Shown here in pieces: positions 7,975-15,359 of a DNA stretch of 48,507 bases (within the stretch, counting starts at the first letter, position 1; every line of letters starts with the position of its first letter). Location: positions 1-48,507 of the forward strand of contig JAFLSG010000012.1 in the NCBI GenBank assembly GCA_022511065.1, in the 5' to 3' direction. The notes under the pieces are model-generated. The model made no database searches and had not been told where the DNA came from. It was given only the letters and a program-made list of their open reading frames with translations. Source of the stretch: Prevotella sp. GTDB taxonomy: Bacteria > Bacteroidota > Bacteroidia > Bacteroidales > Bacteroidaceae. Made by a program: the position numbers and the translations under genes.

Positions 7975-8505
7975 ATGGCACTGATTAAGAGTTACAGAGG
8001 TCTGACGCCCAAGTGGGGCAAGGACTGTTATTTCAGCGAGAACGCCACGGTTGTGGGCGATGTGACGATGGGCGACGAGTGCTCCATCTGGTTTAATGCG
8101 GTGGTACGCGGCGATGTTGCGCCCATCACTATCGGCGACCGCACCAACGTGCAGGACGGTTCCTGCATCCATGTCACGCACGATACGGGTCCCACCCACA
8201 TCGGCAGCGATGTGACCATCGGTCACAATGTCACCGTCCACGCCTGCACCATCCACGACGGCGCGCTCATCGGCATGGGCTCCACGCTGCTCGACAACTG
8301 CGAGATTGGCGAGGGGGCCATCGTGGCGGCGGGTGCATTGGTGCTGCAAGGCACGAAGATTCCGCCCCGTGAGATATGGGGAGGCGTGCCCGCGAAGTAT
8401 CTCAAGCCCACCCGTCCGGGGCAGACCGACAACGCCGCGCACTACGTGGCTTATTCAAAATACTATTTGGAGGAAGGCGAAACGCCCTTCACTCACCCTG
8501 AGTAA
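7975..8505 (+). CDS. Gamma-carbonic-anhydrase-like left-handed beta-helix protein
   Basis: Encodes 176 residues from ATG 7975 (MALIKSYRGLTPKWG). The frame is open further upstream but overlaps the divergent sigma gene. The body is a left-handed parallel beta-helix with hexapeptide repeats (AVVRGDVAPITIGDRTNVQDGS). Candidate metal-ligand histidines occur in IHVTHDTG and IGHNVTVHAC, as in gamma-class carbonic anhydrases and the YrdA/PaaY group. The end (PPREIWGGVPAKYLKPT) is the conserved C-terminal signature. Many members have weak or no carbonic anhydrase activity, so substrate is uncertain. Its last 17 bases overlap the convergent metallophosphoesterase gene. Confidence 0.92.
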   Translation: MALIKSYRGLTPKWGKDCYFSENATVVGDVTMGDECSIWFNAVVRGDVAPITIGDRTNVQDGSCIHVTHDTGPTHIGSDVTIGHNVTVHACTIHDGALIGMGSTLLDNCEIGEGAIVAAGALVLQGTKIPPREIWGGVPAKYLKPTRPGQTDNAAHYVAYSKYYLEEGETPFTHPE

Positions 8506-9589
8506 AGGTTGCCACCACGTATTCCGACTGCGTGCCGATGCGGTATTTCCCGCCCCAGATGCCTAATCCGGAACTTACGTAATACTGCGTCTGCCCGCGC
8601 CGGTGGCTGCCCCATGCGCATTCGTAGATGGCATCCGTTATCCAAGAGATGGGCCATACTTGTCCGCGATGGGTGTGTCCGCTCAGTTGGAAGTCGATGC
8701 CCGCCTTCTCCACCTTCTCTAAATGATAGGGTTGGTGGTCGAGGGCAATGATGAACTTCTCCTTATCCACGCTGCTTGCGAGGGCGCCGATGGGCTTGCG
8801 CCGTCGGTTGGCGCGGTCGTCGCGCCCGATAATCACGATGCTGCTGTCTATCTCCGCCGCCGCATCGCGCAGCAGATGGATGCCCGCATCCTTGTAAAAC
8901 TGCTGTGCCTCCGGCTCGCCGGTATAGAACTCGTGGTTGCCGAGACAGGCATATACGGGCGCGTTGAGGCGGTGGAATTCCTCCGCCATGCGTTCTTCAA
9001 TCAATGGTCGCACGCTGATGTCGATGACGTCGCCCGCCAAGAGGATGAAGTCGGGCTGCTCCGCATTCATCATATCCACCCAGCGAGCCAGTTCCTTGCG
9101 CGGGTTATGGTAGCCCAGATGCAGGTCGGAAGCCATCACCACCTTGTAGGTCTTCGGCAGTTTCTTCGTGGTCTTCACCTCCAACGGCACGCGCACCTTG
9201 TTCCTGTAACGCCAGTTGCCGTAGAGAAAGATGCCGCATATCAGCGCAAGGATGCCGATGGCAGTCACCCCGTTGTGGTAGAGGAACGACTTGGGAACAA
9301 GGCGTATCAGCCGCCCGATGTCGAGCAAGAGGAACAGCATCACCAAGTAAAGCATCACGATGAGCGACGAGGTGCCTGTCTCATACAGCGTGCGGGCGAG
9401 CGGCAGGGGATAGCCGTCAAGTCGTCGGCTGAGGTCGAGGAACAAGGTTAGGAAGCAGCACACGCCCACGATGATGACGGCGCACTTCCAGATTCCCGCC
9501 ACGGGCAGCAGCGTCCAGATGTGCCAGGCGATATAAGCGACAGCCACAAGCGGCAGCAAACCAAAGATTAACATCCACATAAGTTTCAT
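8489..9589 (-). CDS. Membrane-anchored metallophosphoesterase (YkuE-like)
   Basis: Encodes 366 residues from ATG 9589 (MKLMWMLIFGLLPLV). A longer frame to 9718 would run through the promoter and has no plausible leader. The N-terminal ~140 residues contain about four hydrophobic segments. The catalytic domain has the full calcineurin-like set: VVMASDLHLG (DxH), LLAGDVID (GD), CLGNHEFY (GNHE), ALDHQPYH and LSGHTHRGQ (GHTH). It would hydrolyse a phosphoester with a two-metal centre at the membrane; the substrate is not known for this subgroup. It converges on, and overlaps by 17 bases, the carbonic-anhydrase-like gene. Confidence 0.93.
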   Translation of the reverse strand: MKLMWMLIFGLLPLVAVAYIAWHIWTLLPVAGIWKCAVIIVGVCCFLTLFLDLSRRLDGYPLPLARTLYETGTSSLIVMLYLVMLFLLLDIGRLIRLVPKSFLYHNGVTAIGILALICGIFLYGNWRYRNKVRVPLEVKTTKKLPKTYKVVMASDLHLGYHNPRKELARWVDMMNAEQPDFILLAGDVIDISVRPLIEERMAEEFHRLNAPVYACLGNHEFYTGEPEAQQFYKDAGIHLLRDAAAEIDSSIVIIGRDDRANRRRKPIGALASSVDKEKFIIALDHQPYHLEKVEKAGIDFQLSGHTHRGQVWPISWITDAIYECAWGSHRRGQTQYYVSSGLGIWGGKYRIGTQSEYVVATFTQGE

Positions 9590-9611
9590 TCTTTTTGATC
9601 CTTTCGGCGGA

Positions 9612-9619
9612 CAAAGGTA
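9612..9619 (-). promoter_or_regulatory. -7 promoter element of the metallophosphoesterase gene
   Basis: TACCTTTG on the minus strand, 22 bases upstream of the ATG at 9589; no clear -33 partner. Confidence 0.6.
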
Positions 9620-9662
9620 AGAAAAAAATGGGGCAAGTCGTGTGCGGCAACCGTATTTTTTG

Positions 9663-9670
9663 TATCTTTG
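9663..9670 (+). promoter_or_regulatory. -7 promoter element of bcp
   Basis: TATCTTTG within CCGTATTTTTTGTATCTTTG, giving a leader of about 60 bases before ATG 9736. Confidence 0.65.
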
Positions 9671-9735
9671 CCCACAGGAATACCGGGCTAAACCCGCAGA
9701 AATCCTGTGAATATCCACATTAAACGCATAGAAAG

Positions 9736-10185
9736 ATGAATATTGGAGACAAGGCGCCCGAGATACTGGGCAAGGACGAGACAGGCAAGGAAATCCGCCT
9801 GAGCGACTTCCGGGGCAGGAAATTGGTGCTGTATTTCTACCCGAAGGACAACACGAGCGGCTGCACCGCCGAGGCGTGCAGCCTGCGCGATAGTTATGGC
9901 GAACTGCAGGCAGCGGGCTACGAGGTGGTCGGCGTGAGCAAGGATTCCGCCGCCTCGCACGTGAAGTTCAAGGAGAAATATGAGTTGCCTTTCCCGCTGA
10001 TTGCCGACATTGACCACACGCTCTTGGAGGCAATGGGTGCGTGGGGAGAGAAGAATATGTACGGAAAGAAGACGATGGGCACCATCCGCACCACGTTTGT
10101 CATCAACGAGGAGGGCATCATTGAGCGCATCTTCGCGGGCAAACAGGTAAAGACGAAGGAGCACGCCGGGCAGATTCTCGGATAG
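9736..10185 (+). CDS. bcp: Thioredoxin-dependent thiol peroxidase (Bcp/PrxQ)
   Basis: Encodes 149 residues, full length for the Bcp/PrxQ class of peroxiredoxins. The active site is FYPKDNTSGCTAEACSL, with peroxidatic Cys43 and resolving Cys48 five residues later, the PrxQ arrangement that forms an intramolecular disulfide. KKTMGTIRTTFVINEEGII is the conserved C-terminal strand. It reduces hydrogen and organic peroxides in the cytoplasm with electrons from thioredoxin. It stands alone behind its own promoter and ends at a hairpin shared with the convergent kinase gene. Confidence 0.97.
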   Translation: MNIGDKAPEILGKDETGKEIRLSDFRGRKLVLYFYPKDNTSGCTAEACSLRDSYGELQAAGYEVVGVSKDSAASHVKFKEKYELPFPLIADIDHTLLEAMGAWGEKNMYGKKTMGTIRTTFVINEEGIIERIFAGKQVKTKEHAGQILG

Positions 10186-10190
10186 AAACC

Positions 10191-10217
10191 GCCGCTTTTC
10201 CGCATCGGAAAGGCGGC
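10191..10217. terminator. Hairpin between convergent bcp and histidine kinase genes
   Basis: GCCGCTTTTCCG (10191-10202) and CGGAAAGGCGGC (10206-10217) form a 12-bp stem with one G-U pair and a CAT loop. T runs on either side are short, so it is a probable but not textbook bidirectional terminator. Confidence 0.5.
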
Positions 10218-10247
10218 ATTCCCTTATCGGAATGGTTTCTTTCCTCC

Positions 10248-11471
10248 TTACGGAAACATCAGTTCAAAGGTGGTGAGGCGGCGCTTCGCGTCGCTTTTGA
10301 GGGTGAGTGTGCCGCCGCTGAGTTTCATAATCTGGCGCGCAATGCTGAGCCCGATGCCCGAGCCGTCCTGCTTTGTGGTAAAGAAAGGCACGAAGATGTG
10401 TTCTGCCACATCCTGTGGGATGAGCGGGCCGTCGTTGGTTATGTCGATGATGACCGCCTCCGTCTCGTCGCAATAGGCACGAATCCACACGTTTTGTCCC
10501 TCGCCCGAGGTGGCAATGGCTTGCAGCGCGTTGCGCAGCAGGTTGGTCACAACGTGCGTGATGAGGCTTTCGTCGGCATATACTAACAGGTCTTCCGGCT
10601 CCGTCTCGATGGTTATCTGCGTTCCCTCCGGCAGACTTCGCGCATCCGAAAGGGCGATTTGCCGCATCCTTTCCGCGAAAGGCTTTACATAGAAGGGGCG
10701 GGGCGACGGCGTGGGGAGGTATGTCAGGCGGCGGTAGTTCTCCACGAAGGTCAGCAGGTCGTGCGAGGTTGTGTGTATCGCTTCGATGCCGTCGTGCAGT
10801 TCTCCCGCTTCCGTCTTGCGCAATAGTGTCTCGGAAAGTGAGGTAATCGGCGTTACGGTGTTCATGATTTCGTGTGTCAGCACGCGGATGAGCTTGTTCC
10901 ACGACTCCATCTGATTGTCGTCCATCTCCGTGTTAATGTCGCTGAAGGCGATGATGCGCACCGCCTTTCCCCGCAGCACGGCGGCGGAAGTGCGGAACTG
11001 CAGGCTCACCTCGCCGCGCTCGTTGAGGATGTTTGCGCGCGCCTTCTCGCCCGGACGGATGTTGCTGACCACTCTTTCCAACTGCTCGTCGATGCGCTTC
11101 AACTGCTGCGTGTGGGTCAATGTCTCTAATCCAATCAGCCTCCGCGCCTCCTGATTGCTCTGGTAGATGATGCCTTTCTCATCGACCACGAGGATGCCCG
11201 TGTTCACTTGGTTGATGATTAGCTCATAGTATTTCTCCTGTTCCAATGCCCTTGTGCGCGCTGCTTGCATGATTTCCGCAATGCGGTTGAGGGCGGCGTT
11301 GATGCCGTAGTCGCGGTAGGAACTGGTTTCTTCCCTAAATTTGAAGTTGTAGTCGCCCGACGAGATGGCTTCAAACAGGAAGTTCACCTTCTTCGTGCTG
11401 CGCCTGCGCTCCCTCACGACGAGGAGCGCGGCTATCAGAAAGGCGGCGGGAATGAGCAGCAGGGCAACCAT
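10248..11471 (-). CDS. Sensor histidine kinase, NtrB-like partner of the sigma-54 regulator
   Basis: Encodes 407 residues. A single hydrophobic segment (residues ~3-20, LLLIPAAFLIAALLVV) is followed by a HAMP-like linker (residues ~28-70), a PAS domain (residues ~80-180, NTGILVVDEKGIIYQSNQEA), an HisKA helix with His200 in RVLTHEIMNTVTPITS, and a HATPase_c domain (LLRNALQAI N-box, GSGIGLSIARQIMK G-box). There is no periplasmic domain, so the signal is probably sensed in the cytoplasm or membrane. Its ATG shares one base with the regulator's stop (TGATG), indicating translational coupling. It presumably phosphorylates the regulator encoded just upstream. Confidence 0.95.
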   Translation of the reverse strand: MVALLLIPAAFLIAALLVVRERRRSTKKVNFLFEAISSGDYNFKFREETSSYRDYGINAALNRIAEIMQAARTRALEQEKYYELIINQVNTGILVVDEKGIIYQSNQEARRLIGLETLTHTQQLKRIDEQLERVVSNIRPGEKARANILNERGEVSLQFRTSAAVLRGKAVRIIAFSDINTEMDDNQMESWNKLIRVLTHEIMNTVTPITSLSETLLRKTEAGELHDGIEAIHTTSHDLLTFVENYRRLTYLPTPSPRPFYVKPFAERMRQIALSDARSLPEGTQITIETEPEDLLVYADESLITHVVTNLLRNALQAIATSGEGQNVWIRAYCDETEAVIIDITNDGPLIPQDVAEHIFVPFFTTKQDGSGIGLSIARQIMKLSGGTLTLKSDAKRRLTTFELMFP

Positions 11472-12808
11472 CAGATACCGTATCGTTTGATTTTGTTATA
11501 CAGCGTCTGCCGCGAGATGCCGAGGCGGGCGGCAGCGATGGAGAGGTTTCCCTCGCACTCATGGATGGTGCGGCTGATTTGCGCGCGCTCCATTTCCTCC
11601 AAGGTCTGCGGTGCGATGTCGGCGCTTGGAGGCGGTGCGGCAGCCAGTCCGATGTCGCTTGCACCGATGACGGGGCGGTCGCAGAGGATGACGGTCTTCT
11701 CGATTGTGTGCTGCAACTCACGGATATTACCCGCCCAGTAGTGCCCGGTCAGCTTCTCCTCCGCCTCCTTGTCGAAGGAAAGCCCCGGCTTGTTGTACTG
11801 TTCGGCGTAGCGGTTGAGGAACATTTCAGCTAATGGAACGATGTCGCGCCGCCGCTCCCGCAGGGCGGGCAACTCCAAATGGATGGTGTTGATGCGGTAG
11901 AGCAAGTCCTCGCGGAACTGGCCGAGCCTCACCATTTCAGGCAGATTGCGGTTGGTCGCGCAGATGAGCCGCACGTTGATGGGTATCTCTTTCGTCGAGC
12001 CGAGCCGTGTAATCGTGCGGCGTTGGATGGTCGTCAGCAGCTTTGCCTGTAAGTTATAAGATAGGTTTCCTATCTCGTCGAGGAAGAGTGTGCCGCCCTC
12101 CGCCTCCTCAAACTTGCCGGGCTGGTCGCTGTGCGCGTCGGTATAGGCTCCCTTCATGTGGCCGAACAGCTCGCCCTCAAACAGCGTTTCGGTAATCGCG
12201 CCCATGTCAATGGGCATCATCGGCCCTGCGTTGCGCGCCGAGAGGCGGTGTATCTCCTGTGCCAGCATCTCTTTTCCCGTACCGTTCTCACCCGTGATGA
12301 GCAGCGTCGCGTCGGTCAGCGCCACCTTTTCCACCGTCACGCGCAGGTTGCGCATCGCCTCGCTCTCGCCCCAGTACATGCGGGGCTTGCCGTCGATGTT
12401 CATGCCGCGGGCGTTCTTCTTCGCCTTCTTCTTGTACGCTTCGGTGAGCGTCTGTATCATCTTCTCGTTGTCGAAGGGCTTCACGATGAAGTCCGTCGCA
12501 CCGTCTTTCAGTCCGTTTACTGCCAGTTCGATGTCCGCGTAGGCGGTGAACAGCACCACCTGCGTGTCGGGTTGCAGCTTCTTGATTTCCCGCAGCCAGT
12601 ACAATCCTTCGTTGCCCGTATTGATGCCGCTGCGGAAATTCATGTCGAGCAGCACCACGTCGGGATGCTTTTCCCGCAGCGTGGCGGGTATCGCGTTGGG
12701 GTTGGCGAGCATCAGCACCTGCGCGAAGGAGTCTTCAAGCAGCATCTTCACGCTCGTCAGGATGTTGCGGTTGTCATCGACAATCAGCAGTATTCCGCTC
12801 TTTTTCAT
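11471..12808 (-). CDS. NtrC-family sigma-54-dependent response regulator
   Basis: Encodes 445 residues in three domains. The receiver (1-~125) has the acidic pair DD11-12, phospho-acceptor Asp55 in VVLLDMNF and Lys in FIVKPFD. The AAA+ domain (~145-375) has Walker A GENGTGKE, the sigma-54-contacting loop GAYTDA (consensus GAFTGA), Walker B GGTLFLDEIG and the ALRERRRDI sensor region. The C-terminus is a Fis-type helix-turn-helix (LSIAAARLGISRQTLYNKIK). It overlaps the upstream hydrolase gene by 4 bases and the kinase by 1. The divergent exporter operon starts with a sigma-54-type promoter behind two dyads, so it is the likely target. Confidence 0.96.
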   Translation of the reverse strand: MKKSGILLIVDDNRNILTSVKMLLEDSFAQVLMLANPNAIPATLREKHPDVVLLDMNFRSGINTGNEGLYWLREIKKLQPDTQVVLFTAYADIELAVNGLKDGATDFIVKPFDNEKMIQTLTEAYKKKAKKNARGMNIDGKPRMYWGESEAMRNLRVTVEKVALTDATLLITGENGTGKEMLAQEIHRLSARNAGPMMPIDMGAITETLFEGELFGHMKGAYTDAHSDQPGKFEEAEGGTLFLDEIGNLSYNLQAKLLTTIQRRTITRLGSTKEIPINVRLICATNRNLPEMVRLGQFREDLLYRINTIHLELPALRERRRDIVPLAEMFLNRYAEQYNKPGLSFDKEAEEKLTGHYWAGNIRELQHTIEKTVILCDRPVIGASDIGLAAAPPPSADIAPQTLEEMERAQISRTIHECEGNLSIAAARLGISRQTLYNKIKRYGI

Positions 12809-13800
12809 TGTCCTCCAAGTCTTGAAAAGTATTCGATGATTTCATCCCATGTCTTGAACGTGTCGCTCCCGAAGCGGATGAGCGTCGCCATTCCCTCCGT
12901 TTCCTCCGCGTCAATCAGGTAGTCGCCGTATAGCAAGTGCTTCTGATTGGTGAAGGTGGTGTGCCCGTGGGCAGGCACGTTGATGTACTGATAGAGCCAT
13001 TCGCGCATCTCCGTGTAGTGGCGGTCGTCGTCGGGGGCGGCTGCGACGAAGTGCAGTTGATAGTGTTCCAACAGCAGTCGCACCGCCTTTTGCGCCGCGC
13101 CCTGCGGTTTTCCCCACTTGTCTATCAGCGTATTCATGTCGATATAGATGATGGGGCGCTCCCGTTTCTCCTGTCGGTCGTCTATCCATCTGATGACCGG
13201 CATCACCGAGTGCATGAAGGATTTGTCGTTCATGCGGTGCTCGCCGTGGAAGCGCACGGCCTGCGCGTAGTGCTCACGGAACAGCCCGTAGGTGTTCACG
13301 GTGGTGTCCTCGTCGCCGAATAGTCCCCACACCCTCTGCTGTTCCTCGCCGCTCGTGTCCGTAAAGCATTGCTCCGTCGTCTCCTTGTATTCCTTCACGA
13401 GTGCCTTTGTCACGATGAATTCCTGCACGCCGTCGGCTCTCGGGTTCGAGAATTGCTGCGCGCCTGTCATGCCGTGCTCCTTCATCGTGTCTGCCATTTG
13501 CAGCGCGGGGTTCACGAGGATGCGGTCAAAGCCGTGCAGTTGCTCCGCATACATGCCGCCCATCGACGTGCCGATGATGAGGCTCGGCTGCTCCTTTGCG
13601 CAGAGGTCGCGCAGCAGTTGCATCGCTTCCGCAGGGTGGATGGGCAGGTCGGGTGCCGTCACCTCCGCGTGGGGCAGCACTTCGCGCAGCCGTGCCACCG
13701 TGCCCGACTGCCCCGAGGAGCCGAAGCCATGCACGTAGAGTATCTTCTTGCCCCGCATGATTTCGGGGAATTGCTTGATATATGGGTTCGTCTGTTCCAT
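12805..13800 (-). CDS. YqiA-like alpha/beta hydrolase fused to a HAD/5'-nucleotidase-like domain
   Basis: Encodes 331 residues from ATG 13800. ATG 13758 (MRGKKILYVHGFG) is a good alternative: family members usually begin there, and a TATTTTTG box at 13817-13810 would leave almost no leader for 13800. The N-terminal half is a YqiA/YcfP-type serine hydrolase with ILYVHGFGSSG, nucleophile motif GTSMGG, and candidate Asp (FGDEDTTV) and His (SFMHSVMP). The C-terminal ~115 residues resemble NT5C-like HAD 5'-nucleotidases: IIYIDMNTLIDKWG at motif I and LLYGDYLIDAEE near the end. Motif I reads DxN rather than DxD, so the second catalytic Asp is missing. It is the first gene of the operon with the response regulator and kinase. 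Substrate unknown. Confidence 0.85.
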   Translation of the reverse strand: MEQTNPYIKQFPEIMRGKKILYVHGFGSSGQSGTVARLREVLPHAEVTAPDLPIHPAEAMQLLRDLCAKEQPSLIIGTSMGGMYAEQLHGFDRILVNPALQMADTMKEHGMTGAQQFSNPRADGVQEFIVTKALVKEYKETTEQCFTDTSGEEQQRVWGLFGDEDTTVNTYGLFREHYAQAVRFHGEHRMNDKSFMHSVMPVIRWIDDRQEKRERPIIYIDMNTLIDKWGKPQGAAQKAVRLLLEHYQLHFVAAAPDDDRHYTEMREWLYQYINVPAHGHTTFTNQKHLLYGDYLIDAEETEGMATLIRFGSDTFKTWDEIIEYFSRLGGQ

Positions 13801-13809
13801 AACTGCTTG

Positions 13810-13817
13810 CAAAAATA
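13810..13817 (-). promoter_or_regulatory. Possible -7 element of the hydrolase-regulator-kinase operon
   Basis: TATTTTTG on the minus strand fits TAnnTTTG. It implies transcription starting near 13804 and favours ATG 13758 as the true start. Confidence 0.45.
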
Positions 13818-13863
13818 CGAATAAATCCACAAACCGCCCCGCAATCCTCCGACTTTTTTCCCA

Positions 13864-13906
13864 AGTGTCTAATTATTAGACAGCAAGTGTCCAAAAATTA
13901 GACACT
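13864..13906. promoter_or_regulatory. Two tandem dyads, putative enhancer sites of the sigma-54 regulator
   Basis: Site 1 contains TGTCTAATTATTAGACA (13866-13882), a palindrome around one central T. Site 2 spans 13886-13906 with arms AGTGTC and GACACT around CAAAAATTA. The sites share AGTGTC-AA--ATTAGACA and are spaced 22 bases start to start, two turns of helix, so they present the same DNA face. They lie about 80-100 bases upstream of the predicted sigma-54 start site, the normal position of NtrC-family enhancers. Which protein binds is inferred from gene neighbourhood. Confidence 0.75.
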
Positions 13907-13946
13907 CCGTGATTGCTGCGTTTTTGTAACTCGCTGATAGTCAGTA

Positions 13947-13963
13947 TTGGCACGTTTTTGGCA
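13947..13963 (+). promoter_or_regulatory. Sigma-54 (RpoN) promoter of the export operon
   Basis: TTGGCACGTTTTTGGCA matches the TTGGCACGnnnnTTGCA consensus, with GG at 13949-13950 and GC at 13961-13962 in exact -24/-12 spacing. Predicted start is near 13974, 20-35 bases before the tolC-like start codon. Confidence 0.85.
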
Positions 13964-14006
13964 CGCCGTTTGATGGTAATTTGGCATAGACATAATGTTT
14001 TTGCAG

Positions 14007-15359
14007 ATGAAAAGAAGAACGATACTTATTGCCGCGCTGATGGCGCTGACGGGCGCAAGGGCTTTCGGGCAGCCGCTCCCCACGGGAGAGGGATGGTCGA
14101 TGGATGCCTGCATCCGCTACGCCGTCGCCCATTCTACCGCCGTAGAGCGGCGGATGGTGGAGGAAAACAGCGCCCGCACCGATGTGCAGACGGCGCTGAG
14201 CGACTTTCTCCCCTCGGTGGGAGCAGGGGTGAACGGGCAGTATTCGTGGGGTCGTAACGTCGATCCGGAGACGAATACCTACAACACCATCACCACCTTT
14301 AATAACTATTACAACATCTACGCCAATCTGCTGCTCTTCGACGGCGGGCAGGCGGTGAACCGCTTCCGTCAGGCGAAGCTGCTTCGCCGCAAGGGGCTGA
14401 CCGCCGTGCAGCAGGCGGGCGACGACAAGGCGCTCGAGGTGATGCAGAAGTTTGTCGATGCCGTCTATGCGCAGGGCTGCGTGGATTTGGCTGCCGAGAA
14501 ATTAGAGGAGAGCCGCCGCCTGCTCCACAAGACGCGCCGCATGGAGGAGCTGGGCATCAAGAGCCTGCCCGACCTCGCGCAGATAGAGGCGCAAGTGGCG
14601 GAGGATGACTATAACCTCACGCACGGCGAGAATCAGCTCCGCACGGCGATGCTCGCCCTGAAGTCGGCGATGAACTATCCCATCAGCGACAGCCTTGCGT
14701 TGGAATACGCCGCTGCGGAGAGCATCCTGATAGGGGCATCCGAGGGCGAAGGGCGCGCCGAGCATATCTTTTCCTTTGCTGCGCTCAACAATCCGTTGGC
14801 AGTTGCCGCGGAGATGAGCGTGCGCTCGGCGGAGTTCGACCATAACATTGCAAAAGGGCGGTTGTTGCCATCTCTCTCATTTTCGGCGGGCGTCGGCACG
14901 AGTTACTACCGCAATCTCTCGGGAGCCGGCCCTGCCTCGCCCTTCCATGCCCAGTTCTGGGACAACATGGGTGAGTACGTGTCCGCCTCGATGACCCTGC
15001 CGCTCTTCGACTTCGCACGCTTCAAGAACGTGCGCAAGGCGCGCAACAACGTGCGCCTCGCCGAGTTGGAGCGCGACGAGACCATGCGCAAGCTCCACGA
15101 CGACATCGAGCAAGCCGTGGCCGACCTTGACGGATATGGCAAGGAAGTGGTGAAGATGGAGGGCAAGGTGCGCAGCGACTCGCTCGCCTACCACCTGTCA
15201 AGCCGCAAGTATGAGGAGGGCATGCTCTCCACCTTCGACCTGCATACCGCGTCGAACACGCTGCTCGAGGCGCGCGTCCGACTGCTCCAGATGCGGATGA
15301 TGTACGTGATTAAGCAAAAGTTAGTAGGATATTATAAAGGTGAAAGACTATGGATGTAG
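14007..15359 (+). CDS. TolC-family outer-membrane efflux channel
   Basis: Encodes 450 residues from ATG 14007 (MKRRTILIAALMALTGARAF, Sec signal peptide); ATG 13995 in frame would add four residues. WSMDACIRYAVAHSTAVERR is the usual opening of a TolC/OEP repeat. Two such repeats of ~200 residues carry long heptad-rich helices (QQAGDDKALEVMQKFVDAVY, RLAELERDETMRKLHDDIEQ) and barrel strands with FLPSVGAGVNGQYSWGRNV and LLPSLSFSAGVGTSYYRN. Family members form trimeric outer-membrane ducts for tripartite pumps. It is the first gene of the exporter operon, directly behind the sigma-54 promoter, and overlaps the adaptor gene by 10 bases. Confidence 0.95.
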   Translation: MKRRTILIAALMALTGARAFGQPLPTGEGWSMDACIRYAVAHSTAVERRMVEENSARTDVQTALSDFLPSVGAGVNGQYSWGRNVDPETNTYNTITTFNNYYNIYANLLLFDGGQAVNRFRQAKLLRRKGLTAVQQAGDDKALEVMQKFVDAVYAQGCVDLAAEKLEESRRLLHKTRRMEELGIKSLPDLAQIEAQVAEDDYNLTHGENQLRTAMLALKSAMNYPISDSLALEYAAAESILIGASEGEGRAEHIFSFAALNNPLAVAAEMSVRSAEFDHNIAKGRLLPSLSFSAGVGTSYYRNLSGAGPASPFHAQFWDNMGEYVSASMTLPLFDFARFKNVRKARNNVRLAELERDETMRKLHDDIEQAVADLDGYGKEVVKMEGKVRSDSLAYHLSSRKYEEGMLSTFDLHTASNTLLEARVRLLQMRMMYVIKQKLVGYYKGERLWM

